Assembly (NCBI GenBank): GCA_964607575.1
Contig: CAZSLS010000004.1
Coordinates: 1-64,000 of the forward strand
Direction: 5' to 3'
Length of the DNA stretch: 64,000 nucleotides
DNA from: BS750m-G57 sp964607575
GTDB lineage: Bacteria > Planctomycetota > Phycisphaerae > SM23-33
Shown here: positions 6,676 through 16,800 of the stretch, in pieces
Layout of the letters: every line of letters starts with the position of its first letter
Position numbering within the stretch: position 1 is the first letter of the stretch
Program-made: the position numbers and the translations under genes
The notes under the pieces: generated by a model
Seen by the model: the letters and a program-made list of their open reading frames with translations, nothing else
What the model was told of the DNA's origin: nothing
The model's database searches: none

Positions 6676-8277
6676 TTTCTTCTTCTTCACGGGCCAGGGC
6701 AGTACGTCGCAGCGTTTGGCCCATGCGTCGTATTTGGCTTTCAGTTCCCGGACCTTGGCGGGATTCTTGCCTGCCAGATCGGTCAGTTCCGTGCGGTCTT
6801 TTTCGAGATCGTAAAGTTCCCACACGCCGCCGTCGCGCGAGACGAGTTTCCATTTGCCTGCCCGGACGGCCTTGTTACCGGTGTGTTCCCAGAAGATCGC
6901 TTCGTGTCCGGGGCGTTTCTTGCCCTGGAGGATCGGCAGGAGGGACTTGCCTTCAAGCGGCGTGATCTTCTTGCACTCGAATTCCTCGGGGTACTTCGCT
7001 CCGGCGACGTCGCAGCAGGTGGCCATGATGTCGATTATGTGCCCGGTCTGATCGGTGAGCTTTCCCTTCTGTTTGACCACCTTTGGCCAGTGGGCGATAA
7101 GCGGGGTTGCGATCCCACCCTCGTGGACCCAGTGTTTGTAGAGTCTGAACGGGGTGTTGCTAAGGTTGCCCCACGACTGTCCGTAAGTACACCAGAAGTT
7201 GCTCCCGCGCCCGGGTTTGCCCTTGCCCCAGTCCCAGCCCCACGGTCCGCCTTCCCAGTTGCCCCCGTTGTCCGAAAGGAACAGTACCAGGGTGTTGTCC
7301 AGGGCGCCGGTCTTCTTGAGCTTGTCGATCACCCGGCCGATACCATGGTCCATGCGGTCGATCATCGCGGCGTATATTTCCATCCGCAGGAGTTGGTCTT
7401 TCTTCTTGTCCGCGTCGACGTCCTTCCATGCCTGGACTTTGCTGTTGCGCGGCGTGAGGGGCCAGTCCTTGTCGATGATGCCCATCTTCACCATTCGCTC
7501 GTAGCGCTCGGACCTGAGGGAGTCCCAACCGGCGTCGTATTTGCCCTTGTACCGCGCCATGTCCTGGTCGCGAGCGTGCATCGGAAAGTGCGGCGCAGTG
7601 TACGAGAGGTAGAGGAAGAATGGCTTGTCGGCGCGCCCGTGCCGGTCGATGAACTTGACCGCGTAGTTGCTGAACGCGTCGGTCATGTAAAACTCTTTGT
7701 CCTTGAACGTCTCGTCGTCCTTGAGGTTCCATCTTTTGTGGCCTCTTGCCATCGGCCCGGGCTTCCAGTAGTTCGATCCGCCGGGAAGGAGGACGAACGA
7801 ATCGTCGAAACCTCGATCCGCGGGCCATTGGCCCTGCCTGGCGCCGAGATGCCACTTGCCCGACATCAGCGTTGTGTAACCGGTCGCTTTGAGGGCCTCG
7901 GCGATCGTGACGCACCGGTCGTTGAGATATCCCTGGTATGCGGGCTTACCGAGATTACCGGTCATATGTCCGACGCCGGCCTGGTGCTGGTACAGCCCCG
8001 TCATCAGCGACGCGCGGGTCGGGCAGCAGCGGGAGGCGTTGTAGAACTGGGTGAATCTCAGTCCGTCGGCGGCCAGCGCGTCGATATGCGGCGTCCGAAC
8101 CTCTCCGCCATAGCAACCGATGTCGGAGAACCCCATGTCGTCGGCCATTATCAGGACGATATTGGGTTTTTTTGCGGGCGTTCCCTCAGCGGCCGACAGG
8201 CGCCCTGGTGAAAGCAAAGCGGTTGCGCCACCGGCTGTCGCGCACGCGGTGTACTTGAGAAAAGATCGTCTGTTCAT
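6667..8277 (-). CDS. Tat-exported arylsulfatase (type I, formylglycine)
   Basis: 536 residues. Twin-arginine-type signal MNRRSFLKYTACATAGGATA. Metal-binding Asp46-Asp47 in MADDMGF. The formylglycine signature is CCPTRASLMTG, with Cys84 as the residue to be oxidised. GKWHLG (about 145) and LFLSDNGG (about 335) are further family active-site blocks. It hydrolyses sulfate esters, probably on sulfated polysaccharides in the periplasm or outside. Length and motif order match arylsulfatase A-like S1 enzymes. It probably once formed an operon with the exported nitrilase-family gene. Confidence 0.93.
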   Translation of the reverse strand: MNRRSFLKYTACATAGGATALLSPGRLSAAEGTPAKKPNIVLIMADDMGFSDIGCYGGEVRTPHIDALAADGLRFTQFYNASRCCPTRASLMTGLYQHQAGVGHMTGNLGKPAYQGYLNDRCVTIAEALKATGYTTLMSGKWHLGARQGQWPADRGFDDSFVLLPGGSNYWKPGPMARGHKRWNLKDDETFKDKEFYMTDAFSNYAVKFIDRHGRADKPFFLYLSYTAPHFPMHARDQDMARYKGKYDAGWDSLRSERYERMVKMGIIDKDWPLTPRNSKVQAWKDVDADKKKDQLLRMEIYAAMIDRMDHGIGRVIDKLKKTGALDNTLVLFLSDNGGNWEGGPWGWDWGKGKPGRGSNFWCTYGQSWGNLSNTPFRLYKHWVHEGGIATPLIAHWPKVVKQKGKLTDQTGHIIDIMATCCDVAGAKYPEEFECKKITPLEGKSLLPILQGKKRPGHEAIFWEHTGNKAVRAGKWKLVSRDGGVWELYDLEKDRTELTDLAGKNPAKVRELKAKYDAWAKRCDVLPWPVKKKKRK

Positions 8278-8716
8278 GAATCGCCTTCCTTCTGACTGTC
8301 AGTAGCGAACTGTATTCCCAGCCTTTCGCTATTCCGTAAGGCATTTCATAATAAGCTAACCCGCCGGCGCGGGCAACAGCGAGGCGGTCAAGAGTGCGTT
8401 TGACAAAGACCGACCGCAGCGGTAGGATATGGTCTGTGAACGTTTCAGGAGAGTGATGTCAGTGCTTTCGCACATTATTAAACTGCCCAAGACGGGCTTC
8501 GGGTGACTAGGTTGCCCGACTTGTCCGGCCGGACACATGTCGTGTTCGGTAAAGCACGCAAACCGCCTTGCCGCCCGCGCGGCTGGGGCGCTTTGGGCAG
8601 GATGACCTCCGAGCAGATTCCTCCGTCTCGGTTTTCAGTTTTTCGCTTTGGTCCTTTCCTGCCCGCCCCGGTTACCCTTATCGCGTGTGGCCGCCGGCGC
8701 CAGAAAGGAATTGATC
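8278..8716. other. Intergenic region between divergent sulfatase and PhnD-like genes
   Basis: No convincing gene. It holds the sulfatase promoter (8348-8376), a GC-rich stretch around 8500-8600 with short complementary words but no structure I can name, and the AGAAAGGAAT ribosome binding site of the gene at 8717. Confidence 0.5.
8348..8376 (-). promoter_or_regulatory. Sigma70-like promoter for the sulfatase
   Basis: TTGCCC (8376-8371), 17-base GC-rich spacer with CGGCGGG, then TATTAT (8353-8348), about 70 bases upstream of the sulfatase ATG. Confidence 0.55.
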
Positions 8717-9577
8717 ATGTCAGCGAAGAGAAGTTATTTTGCATCGGTAGTATTGGTTGTTGTCACCGTTACGTTGATCGGAGCTTGCGGATGCACGCAG
8801 GGCTCGTCGTCGAAGATTGTCGTGGGGATCAAGTCGTCTGACCCCGCCGGCGCTCGGGAGCAGTATGCCCCGTTCGTTAAGCTGATGTCAGAGAACACCG
8901 GTCAACCGGTCGCCCTGAAGGTCTGCAAGGACGCCGATGCGTTGTGCCGCGCCTCAGCCGCCGGCGAGATCGGCTTCGTGATCGTCTCGCCCACGGACTA
9001 TGTCGCCATGAAGAACACCGCCGCTCTCGAAGCGGTGGCCACCAAGCTCAACAAGTCCGGTACGCCTTACTGCCAGGGCACGCTGATCGCCTCCAAGGGC
9101 AAGGGCGTCAAAGGTATCGGCGACCTGAAGGGCAAGCGGTTCCGTTACGGTCCGAAGGGCAGTTTCAACAAGAATCTCGCCGCCCTGGCCGCGTTCAAAC
9201 AGGCGGGTCTCAAGCCCGGCGACCTTGCCGGGGTGTCTTATGGAAGCGGTTGCGGCGGGATCGCACAAACGGTACTGGACGGGCAGGCCGACGCCGGTGT
9301 AATCTGCGACTACTCATGGGACGGTTGGGTCGCGAAGAAAGACGCCAAGATCGGCAAGCTGGCGGTTATCGCCCGCGGCCCGAAGCTCAGGGACACCGTT
9401 GTTGCCGCAGCGGGCGGGACTGACGCCGCGACGCGGGAGCAGTTCGTTGGCGCTCTGTTGGCGTTGAAGAACAATCCGACGATTCTCAAGCCGCCGCTGA
9501 AGGCGCGCGGATTTGCGCGCAGCACCGACGGTGACTACGATTCGCTGCGTGCGGTGATCGAGAGCCTGGGTCTCTGA
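8717..9577 (+). CDS. PhnD-like periplasmic substrate-binding lipoprotein
   Basis: 286 residues from the ATG after AGAAAGGAAT. Lipobox LIGAC, Cys24. The mature part follows the PhnD/phosphate-phosphonate binding-protein pattern: VVGIKSSDP, YAPFVKLMSE near the N-terminus, VIVSPTDYVAMK (about 95), ASKGKGVKGIGDLKGKRFRYGP (about 130-150) and GQADAGVICDYSWDGW. No ABC permease or ATPase gene is adjacent; 22 bases downstream comes a YedE-type transporter. It may deliver a selenium or sulfur oxyanion to that pathway rather than a phosphonate, which is inference from context. Confidence 0.8.
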   Translation: MSAKRSYFASVVLVVVTVTLIGACGCTQGSSSKIVVGIKSSDPAGAREQYAPFVKLMSENTGQPVALKVCKDADALCRASAAGEIGFVIVSPTDYVAMKNTAALEAVATKLNKSGTPYCQGTLIASKGKGVKGIGDLKGKRFRYGPKGSFNKNLAALAAFKQAGLKPGDLAGVSYGSGCGGIAQTVLDGQADAGVICDYSWDGWVAKKDAKIGKLAVIARGPKLRDTVVAAAGGTDAATREQFVGALLALKNNPTILKPPLKARGFARSTDGDYDSLRAVIESLGL

Positions 9578-9599
9578 TTGCTCGGGTGAGGATGGACAG

Positions 9600-10745
9600 A
9601 TGAATGCGAAACGTCGACGATGGCGGCGGTGGGGCGATTTTCCGGCCGGTTGGCTGGGACTGGTCGGCGTGGGGCTTGTCATCGGTCTCGGCGCGTCGGT
9701 CTTGCAGCAGTACGGTAACCCGCCGAACATGGGCCTTTGTATCGCGTGTTTTCAGCGAGATATCGCCGGCGCCCTGGGCCTGCATCGAGCGAGCGTCGTT
9801 CAGTACCTTCGTCCCGAGATCCCCGCGATGGTGCTGGGTTCGTTTGCGGCGGCGTTGATATTCGGCGAGTTCAAGTCGCGCGGCGGGTCGGCGCTGATTC
9901 TGCGATTCATGCTTGGCGTTTTCGCGATGGTAGGCGCGCTGGTGTTCCTCGGGTGTACGTGGCGTGTGCTGCTGCGCCTGGGCGGAGGGGACGGTAATGC
10001 ACTTGTGGGTCTCGGCGGGGCGGTTGCAGGCGTAGCTGCCGGAAGCCTGTTCCTGCGGCGCGGTTACTCGCTGGGGCGCCCCAAGGGCCTGACGTATTAC
10101 GCCGGTCTGATGGGACCTATGTTTATGGTCCTGCTGTTCATGCTGTCGATCGCCGATGTGGGGCTCAAGCCCGGACGGGCCGTCTTCGCCAGCGTCAAGG
10201 GCCCCGGCGCCATGCACGCCTCGGTCGGACTGTCGCTGGCGATAGGCCTGGTCATCGGATTCCTGGGCCAGCGAAGCCGCTTCTGCACCGTCGGCGCGGT
10301 GCGCGATCTGGTGTTGATCCGAAACGGGCGCCTTGCCGGAGGGGCGATCGCCGTCGTCGCGGGCGCACTGGCGTTCAACCTGGTCGCCGGTAAGTTCAAC
10401 GCGGGCTTTGCGGCCATGCCGATTTCGCATTCGTCCCACCTGTGGAACTTCCTGTCGATGGTGCTTGCCGGTCTTGCGTTCTGTCTTGCCGGCGGGTGTC
10501 CGGGCAGGCAGTTGTTCCTGTGCGGCCAGGGCGATGCCGATTCGTCGATATTCATCGCCGGCGCGATCGCCGGCGCCGCGATTTGTCACAGATGGTTCCT
10601 GGCGGCAGTGCCCGACAAGGTGGTTGACGGCGTGCTGCAAGTCGGCGGCCCGGGCCCATGGGGCAAGATTGCGGTCATCGTCGGATTGGTCTTCTGCGCA
10701 GCCCTGGGCCTCCTGGCCCGAGGGCGCCGGGGCGAGAGCGCTTGA
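9600..10745 (+). CDS. yedE: YedE-family (YeeE/YedE) selenium/sulfur transporter-like membrane protein
   Basis: 381 residues with about ten membrane spans. Diagnostic blocks are present: NMGLCIACFQRDIAGALGLH (about 43-62), QYLRPEI, FLGCTWRVLLRLGGGDGNA (about 118) and GQRSRFCTVGAVRD (about 228), with paired cysteines (CIAC, GGCPG). These match the YedE subgroup annotated as selenium metabolism membrane proteins; relatives import thiosulfate. Immediately downstream is DUF3343, a predicted Se/S carrier, then a cysteine desulfurase-like enzyme, so import of a chalcogen species is likely. Confidence 0.85.
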   Translation: MNAKRRRWRRWGDFPAGWLGLVGVGLVIGLGASVLQQYGNPPNMGLCIACFQRDIAGALGLHRASVVQYLRPEIPAMVLGSFAAALIFGEFKSRGGSALILRFMLGVFAMVGALVFLGCTWRVLLRLGGGDGNALVGLGGAVAGVAAGSLFLRRGYSLGRPKGLTYYAGLMGPMFMVLLFMLSIADVGLKPGRAVFASVKGPGAMHASVGLSLAIGLVIGFLGQRSRFCTVGAVRDLVLIRNGRLAGGAIAVVAGALAFNLVAGKFNAGFAAMPISHSSHLWNFLSMVLAGLAFCLAGGCPGRQLFLCGQGDADSSIFIAGAIAGAAICHRWFLAAVPDKVVDGVLQVGGPGPWGKIAVIVGLVFCAALGLLARGRRGESA

Positions 10746-10756
10746 GAGACAAGCCC

Positions 10757-10990
10757 ATGAGTGACGAGAGTTACAGTGTGGTGGTGTTCCATAGCACCCA
10801 CGCGATGTTCTGCTTGAAGAAGGAACTCGACCGCCTCGGCGTGACGGTGAAGGCCATACCCACTCCGCGACACTTGAGTTCCGACTGCGGTAGTGCGCTG
10901 CGGTTTTGCACTTCGCAGAAAGACGTCGTTCGCTCGGCGGTAAGCGACGGGCGGCTGGAGATTCAGGGCATACATGAACTCGACGGATAG
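10757..10990 (+). CDS. DUF3343 putative Se/S carrier
   Basis: 77 residues starting MSDESYSVVVFHSTHAMFCL. The pattern of a short beta-alpha fold with TPRHLSSDCGSALRF is that of DUF3343, predicted to carry selenium or sulfur on its conserved cysteine (SSDCGSA, about residue 44). It lies 11 bases after the YedE gene and overlaps the next gene by 17 bases, so the three are one transcription and translation unit. Confidence 0.85.
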   Translation: MSDESYSVVVFHSTHAMFCLKKELDRLGVTVKAIPTPRHLSSDCGSALRFCTSQKDVVRSAVSDGRLEIQGIHELDG

Positions 10991-12131
10991 AACAATCTAC
11001 CTGGACCACGCGGCCACATCGTGGCCCAAGCCCGACTCCGTTCGTTGCGCCGCGCTGCGGTGCTATGACGAACTGCTCGCCAATGCCGGGCGGAGCGGAC
11101 ACGGCGCTTCGGTCGACTGCGCCGAATTGGTGTTCGAGACGCGCGAAAAACTCGCGGCTATGTTTGGTATACCCGCGTCGCAGGATATCGTGTTCACCCG
11201 CGGCGCGACCGAGGGTATCAACCTCGTCTTGAAGGGCTTTCTGAACGAGGGTGACGTGGTGGCCGTCTCGCCCATGGAGCACAACTCGGTGATCAGACCG
11301 CTGAGGGCTCTTGCCCAAAGCAGATCGGTTCGCTTCGAGATACTGCCTGCCGACTGTTTCGGGCGGATCGATCCGGCTGCAGCCGCGGTGATCGCCGACG
11401 ACCTGTCGCCGCGCCTGGTGGTCATCAATCATGCTTCGAACGTTAACGGAATCGTCCAGGACATCGCTGCGGTCGGGGCGCTGTTTCCCGAGGCGGCGAT
11501 GCTGGTCGACGCCGCCCAGACCGCCGGCGCGATTCCGATAGACGTCCAGCGCGACGGGATTGATTTCCTTGCATTTTCGGCCCACAAATCCATGGGCGGG
11601 CCTACAGGGATCGGAGCTTGCTACATGAATCCGGAATGCGATGTTCGCCCGCTGCTCGAGGGCGGTACGGGCAGCAGATCGGACGATACCGTCCATCCGG
11701 ATTTCCGCCCGGACCGCTATGAGGCCGGCACGCTTAACCTGCACGGTATCGCCGCACTGTCCGGCGCACTGGAGCATATCGAATCGGCAGATCTGATCGC
11801 CGGGCTCAAGAAGGAACTTACCGGGGTGCTTATCGGTGGCCTGTCCGACGTGGATGGAGTGCATCTCTTCAGCCCGGCGGAGGCGGGGGCGTTGATGGTG
11901 GCGTTTGCGATCGAGGGTATCTCCCCGGAGGTGGTGGCCCGACGTTTGGAAGAGGACTGCGGTATTCTCTGCCGCGCGGGCCTGCACTGCGCGCCGCAGG
12001 CCCACCGTCATCTCGAAACGTATCCCGCGGGCGCAGTTCGCCTGTCACCTGGGTATGGCAATACCGTCGAGCAGATGCATCAAACAGTCCAAGCCGTCCG
12101 AACCATCGCGGCGTCCGGTCGGCAAGCGTAA
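10974..12131 (+). CDS. Class V aminotransferase, cysteine desulfurase/selenocysteine lyase-like
   Basis: 385 residues, PLP enzyme. N-terminus IYLDHAATSWPKP is typical of the DUF3343-associated cysteine desulfurase group. TRGATEGINLV (about 75-85), MEHNS (101), DAAQTAGAIP (179) and the PLP lysine in FSAHKSMGGPTG (Lys205) are visible. The C-terminal CRAGLHCAP carries Cys339 as the likely catalytic thiol. It removes S or Se from cysteine or selenocysteine as enzyme-bound persulfide or selenide. The neighbouring YedE and DUF3343 genes suggest a selenium role. It ends six bases before a convergent permease gene. Confidence 0.88.
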   Translation: MNSTDRTIYLDHAATSWPKPDSVRCAALRCYDELLANAGRSGHGASVDCAELVFETREKLAAMFGIPASQDIVFTRGATEGINLVLKGFLNEGDVVAVSPMEHNSVIRPLRALAQSRSVRFEILPADCFGRIDPAAAAVIADDLSPRLVVINHASNVNGIVQDIAAVGALFPEAAMLVDAAQTAGAIPIDVQRDGIDFLAFSAHKSMGGPTGIGACYMNPECDVRPLLEGGTGSRSDDTVHPDFRPDRYEAGTLNLHGIAALSGALEHIESADLIAGLKKELTGVLIGGLSDVDGVHLFSPAEAGALMVAFAIEGISPEVVARRLEEDCGILCRAGLHCAPQAHRHLETYPAGAVRLSPGYGNTVEQMHQTVQAVRTIAASGRQA

Positions 12132-12137
12132 TGCACG

Positions 12138-13493
12138 TCAGGCGTTGGCGGGTTTTCGTCCGAAAGCCAGGTATACCGGCAGGCCGGCTAGGAGGACCGC
12201 CAGTCCGATCAGGGCTCCGGTTCCTGTGTATGCTATCGAGCTGTAGAGCATGTATCCGCACATGTTCACGAAGATGATTACCGTAAACGGATATCCCGGA
12301 ACGCGAAACGGGCGCTCGCGATCGGGGTCCTTGTCTCGCAATACAATTACCGCGACGCCTGTCAGGAGCAGGAATATCCAGAACACGGGGAATGTATAGT
12401 CGGCGGCCGCCCTGAATCCGCTACCGACCAATTCGCCGATGCCCCATCCCAGTGAGGGGAGGATTATCAACACGATGGCTATTGCGCTTTGGATTATCAG
12501 TGCGTTGGCGGGTGTCCGGAACGTTCCGTGCCACCTGCCCAGCGGGCGGAATGCGGCGTAGTCTTCGCCCAGGGCACAGATCGCCCGCGAACCGGTGAAC
12601 ATGCATCCGTCCATCGCGCCAAGCACCGAAACGGCGACCAGTATGGTCACCGCGGCGCCGCCCCAACTGCCCAGAACCCTTGTCATGGCGTCGGCGGCAA
12701 GCGTGTTGTAATGCTGGCGCATCCCCTCGAAGCCCAATACGCGGAGGTACGCCATGTTGATCAGCAGGTAGATAACCGTGATCAGCACGATACTGCCCAC
12801 CATCACCCAGAGCATATTTCGTCGCGGGCCTTTGAGTTCACCGGCTACGTACGCCGATTCGTTCCACCCCCCGAAGGTAAGCAGCACCAGGACCATCGCC
12901 AGTCCGATCGCGCCGGGGTTTCCGCCGGCCGGCGCGGTCGTCGGGTCCGCCGCGACCGAAGCCGGGGCCAGCAGCCCCACCGCCGCGATACCCAACACCC
13001 CGACTATCTTCACGATCGTCAGCGTGTTCAGTATCCACTTCTCCGGCCGCAGTCCGATCACGTTTAACACCGTCAGAACGACCGTCGCAACCAGCGCCAG
13101 GATCATCGGTCCGCTCGATCCCATCTTCAAGGCGCCGGCCGCATAGTCACCGAACACATACGCCAGCATTGCAATCGACCCGGTCTGGATGACCGTCGCC
13201 CTTGCCCAGACGAATCCGAATCCGGCCGGCCTGCCGAACGCCCGCGTGATGTAGACGTACTCCCCGCCGATTTTCGGATATGCAGTGGCCAGTTCGGCGT
13301 AGCACAGGGCCCCGCAGAGGCAGAAGAATCCGCCGGCTATCCAGGCGAGCATCATCTCCAGCGGCCCGGACGTGTTAGACGCCACCCACGAGGGGGCCTT
13401 GAAAATCATCGAACCTACGACGATCGCGACGACAACGCAGATCGCGTCGATTATCGACAGGTGGCGTGCTGGGGCGTTTGTGTCTGTGGACAT
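12138..13493 (-). CDS. APC-family amino acid permease
   Basis: 451 residues, about twelve membrane spans. The first span has VVAIVVGSMIFKAPSWVA, equivalent to the family's GxGIF helix-breaking motif. YAELATAYPKIGGEYVYI (about 65-82) is the conserved span-2/loop region, and FGGWNESAYVAGE follows in span 6. It probably exchanges or imports an amino acid driven by H+ or antiport; substrate unknown. ATG start with AAAGGAATG upstream. It converges on the aminotransferase gene. Confidence 0.9.
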   Translation of the reverse strand: MSTDTNAPARHLSIIDAICVVVAIVVGSMIFKAPSWVASNTSGPLEMMLAWIAGGFFCLCGALCYAELATAYPKIGGEYVYITRAFGRPAGFGFVWARATVIQTGSIAMLAYVFGDYAAGALKMGSSGPMILALVATVVLTVLNVIGLRPEKWILNTLTIVKIVGVLGIAAVGLLAPASVAADPTTAPAGGNPGAIGLAMVLVLLTFGGWNESAYVAGELKGPRRNMLWVMVGSIVLITVIYLLINMAYLRVLGFEGMRQHYNTLAADAMTRVLGSWGGAAVTILVAVSVLGAMDGCMFTGSRAICALGEDYAAFRPLGRWHGTFRTPANALIIQSAIAIVLIILPSLGWGIGELVGSGFRAAADYTFPVFWIFLLLTGVAVIVLRDKDPDRERPFRVPGYPFTVIIFVNMCGYMLYSSIAYTGTGALIGLAVLLAGLPVYLAFGRKPANA

Positions 13494-13845
13494 ACTTTGT
13501 CATTCCTTTCGGACGGTAAACTCCCTCACTGCGGATGCTCGCACTGGCGGGCGGATTGCCGAGAATACTACCATGAATCGAGGCGTTTTAGAACCACAGA
13601 ACCACAACTTCTGAATCCGGTCGCGAGCAAAATGTTTTGCATTTATCGACATGGCGGGAGATAATACTGTATGCATTCCTAGACGCAGGTGTGAATCAGA
13701 CGCGAAAAATCACAAACACTGCAATCCCGCTGGACCTGTTGGCGTTTGTGTTGGTATGCTTCGGTGGGCCTGTTGATCCGCCCGGTTGCTGAAGAACGTG
13801 TCAACCCTAACTCGGTGCCCGATACTTGAGCACCGGAGGATATTC
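13494..13845. other. Divergent intergenic region, permease / TPR-Exb operon
   Basis: No gene seen. It holds the + strand promoter described at 13637-13665 and the GGAGG ribosome binding site at about 13836. No clear terminator or repeat. Confidence 0.5.
13637..13665 (+). promoter_or_regulatory. Sigma70-like promoter for the TPR-ExbB-ExbD operon
   Basis: TTGCAT (13637-13642), exactly 17 bases, GATAAT (13660-13665), about 180 bases upstream of the TPR gene start. The spacer contains GGCGGG near its 3' end, as in other promoters of this window. Confidence 0.5.
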
Positions 13846-16800
13846 ATGGTCGACTTGTGTTGGAAACGCTCGCGTGTGTTGTTGTGGTTGGTGGTGTTGA
13901 CGGGTCTGACGGCGCCACTGGCGGAGGCCCAGGATCAGGTCGATCCGGCCTTGGACTTGTACTACAACGCCAATTCATTGTGTCATCGCCGCTTCTACAA
14001 ACAGGCGGTCGACGAGTACAAGAGATTCCTGGAGAAGCATCCCGATCACACCAAGGCCCCCAAAGCCCGCTGGGGTATGGCTATCAGTTTGTACAACCTC
14101 TCCAAGCCCAAAGAAGCCGAACCGCTTCTGGCGAAGCTCGTGGGCAGCAAGTGGATCAAGGCCCAGGACCAGGTGCATAATCTCTGGGGTTCGTGTCTCC
14201 TGGAACTCAACAAATTCCCCGAAGCCGAAAAAGCGTTCATCTGGACCATCACCAACAATAAAGATCCCAAGAGCAAATCCACAACCGACGCGAGGGTCGG
14301 GCTGGTCGAGTCCTTCTACCTCCAGAGTAAGTGGAAGGAACTGGTGACGGCCTCCGACGAACTGCTGACCAATGCGCCGACCTCTCAGCACGTCGACAAG
14401 GTGCGTTTTCAGGGCGCGGTAGCCAGGTCGAAGCTCAAAGATTACGCGACGGCTGCGACCGTCTTCGAAAAACTCATCGCTACCAGCAAGAATACCGCCT
14501 TGGTCCATCGCGCGATCTTCAGGTTGGCCGAGTGCAAGCACTTGACCGGTAAGTTCGCCGAAGCCGCTGAAATGTACGCCAAGATTGCCAAGGTCGCCAA
14601 GGCCAACAAAGGCATCTACAGCGAATATGCATACTACGATCTGGGCGTGGTCTACTTCCTGCAGAAAGACTACACCAAGGCTATCGAAGAGTTGCTGGGC
14701 TTCATGAAGGCCTACGGCTCCAGCAAGCTGCGTGAGAAGACCGAATTGTATCTCGGGAGGGCGTATCTCGAGATCAAGGAATACAACAAAGCTGTCCAGT
14801 ATCTCAGACGCCTCAGCGATCCAAACAACAAGACGTCCACCGTAAAACCGTCGGCAACGTTGTGGTTGGCGAGGACTTATTCCCGTCAGAATTCCAGCGC
14901 CACGGTGGTCACCATCCTGACCCCGGTGATCGAGACCTTCGCCCAAACGCCCGAAATGCCCGGTCTGCTCAACGAACTGGCCACTGCACAAATGCGGTTG
15001 AAGAAGTACCCCGAGGCCGCCGCACTGTACGCACGCGCGCGGTCCATTTCCAAACCGCCCCAGACGGTCGAATTCCTGCGCCTCCAGGCGTTCTGCCTCA
15101 ACCAGGCCGGACAGTACGACGCGTCGATGAAGCTGACTGAAAGTTTTATCAAGCAGCATTCCGGCGACGCGACCACGCCCGAGGTCATGTTCATCAAAGC
15201 CGAGAACCTGCTGAAGCTCAAGAAGTCCGCCGAGGCGCTCGTTGTCTACATGAAGGTCCTGACCACGGCGCCAAAACATCCGCGGATACCTCTGGTTCAC
15301 TTCCGGGTCGCCCAGATTCACATCGGCGCCGAGCAGTGGGCCAAAGCTGTCGAACACCTTACGACCCTGCTGGGCGGAGACCACAGCGACAAGGACTTCA
15401 ACCAGGCGAACTTCATGCTGGGTAACTGCTGTTTCCACCTGTCCAAGTGGGACCAGACCATCGCGGCGCTCGAGACCTTCCTGGAAGAAAAGCCCACCGA
15501 AACCAACGTCGACACCGCGGTATACAACCTCGCCCTGGCATGCCAGAGGATGAAACTTGACGACAAGGCGATCGGTATCCTCAGGGACATGGTCTCGAAT
15601 CAGTACATCCGGCGCGACGACAAGGGCAAGGCCGTCGAAGACGCCGACGACGAGACATTGACCAAGAAAGAAAGGAACAAGAGGAAGCAGAAGAGGAACC
15701 AGAGAGCCCAGAGGTACAGGGAGACCCTGCAAAAGCAGCGCCACCACCAGAAGGCGCGCATAGAACTGGGCAAGCTGCTGTACGAGGCCGGAAAATATCC
15801 CGAAGCCGCATCGCATCTCCAGACGGCTTTGCAGTACTTCAAGCAGAAGAAGGAAACGGGTGACGGAAACGCCGAGTACTATCTCGGTTGGGTTTACCTC
15901 AAGCAGAACAAACTCAAAGAGGCCGCCGGATACTTCGCCAAAGTCGCTGCGTTCCCCGAACACCCGTTCGCACAGGACGCCGCACTACAGTGTTCGATAC
16001 TTCATATCCGCAACAAGGACGTGAGGAGCGCCCAGGCTGCACTGGCGAAAATGATGTCGGGCCCGAATCCCATCAAGGCCGATCAGGGAGCCTACTACCT
16101 CGGTCTGGCGATGGCACGCCAGGAAGACCTCCCCAAGCCCGCCCAAAACGAGAAACGATACACCGCCGCTCTGGCGAACTTCGATACCGTCCTGACCAAG
16201 TATCCCAAGAGCGACAAGGTCCCCAACGCCTTGTACTGGAAGGGCAAGTGTATCGCCAAGCTTCCCAAGGAAGGCGGACCCGCCAAAGCCGTCGAGATAT
16301 TCTCCGCGTTCCTCACGAAGTACCCCAAACACAAACTGTTCGCCGACGTCACGATCGACATGAGCAAGATACAGTTTGACGCCAAGGAGTACGAGGCGGT
16401 CATTACGGCAATGAAAGCCCTGCTGGACCCCAATGCCGAACCGCAGATAAAAGGCACGCTGAAAGAAAACGCCCTCTACCTGTTGGGATGGAGCTACTCA
16501 AGGACCGGAAAGGCCGAAGCCAGCGCCACCGCACTGGAGGAAATGGCTAAATTGCAGGGCAAGTCGGGCGCCACCACCGCTTCGGCGAGTTTCCAGGCCG
16601 GCGAGTCCCGAATGAAACTCCAGCAATACGCAGAGGCGCTCAAGCATTTCCAAAAAGCCGTCAGCGCCAGCGCCCCCAGGGAAGGCACCAAGAAGAATCC
16701 CACGCACGCTCCGGCTATGCTTCGTGTAGCCGAATGCGAAGGTCTGACCAACAAATGGAACGAAGCGCAGCGAACGTGTCAGGAATTCCTGAAACTCTAC

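Noticed and set aside
6487..8211. 574-codon + strand ORF
   Set aside because: It lies antisense to the sulfatase, whose motifs are complete; the long frame is a shadow of GC-rich codon usage.
8461..8640. Possible structured RNA or tRNA in the sulfatase/PhnD gap
   Set aside because: Short complementary GC-rich words exist, but I could not build a cloverleaf or a known riboswitch core.
9486..12011. 841-codon - strand ORF
   Set aside because: It overlaps the PhnD-like gene end, yedE, DUF3343 and the aminotransferase antisense; its translation is Arg/Gln/His-rich without domains.
13975..15963. 662-codon - strand ORF
   Set aside because: Antisense shadow of the TPR protein, whose repeats are clear on the + strand.
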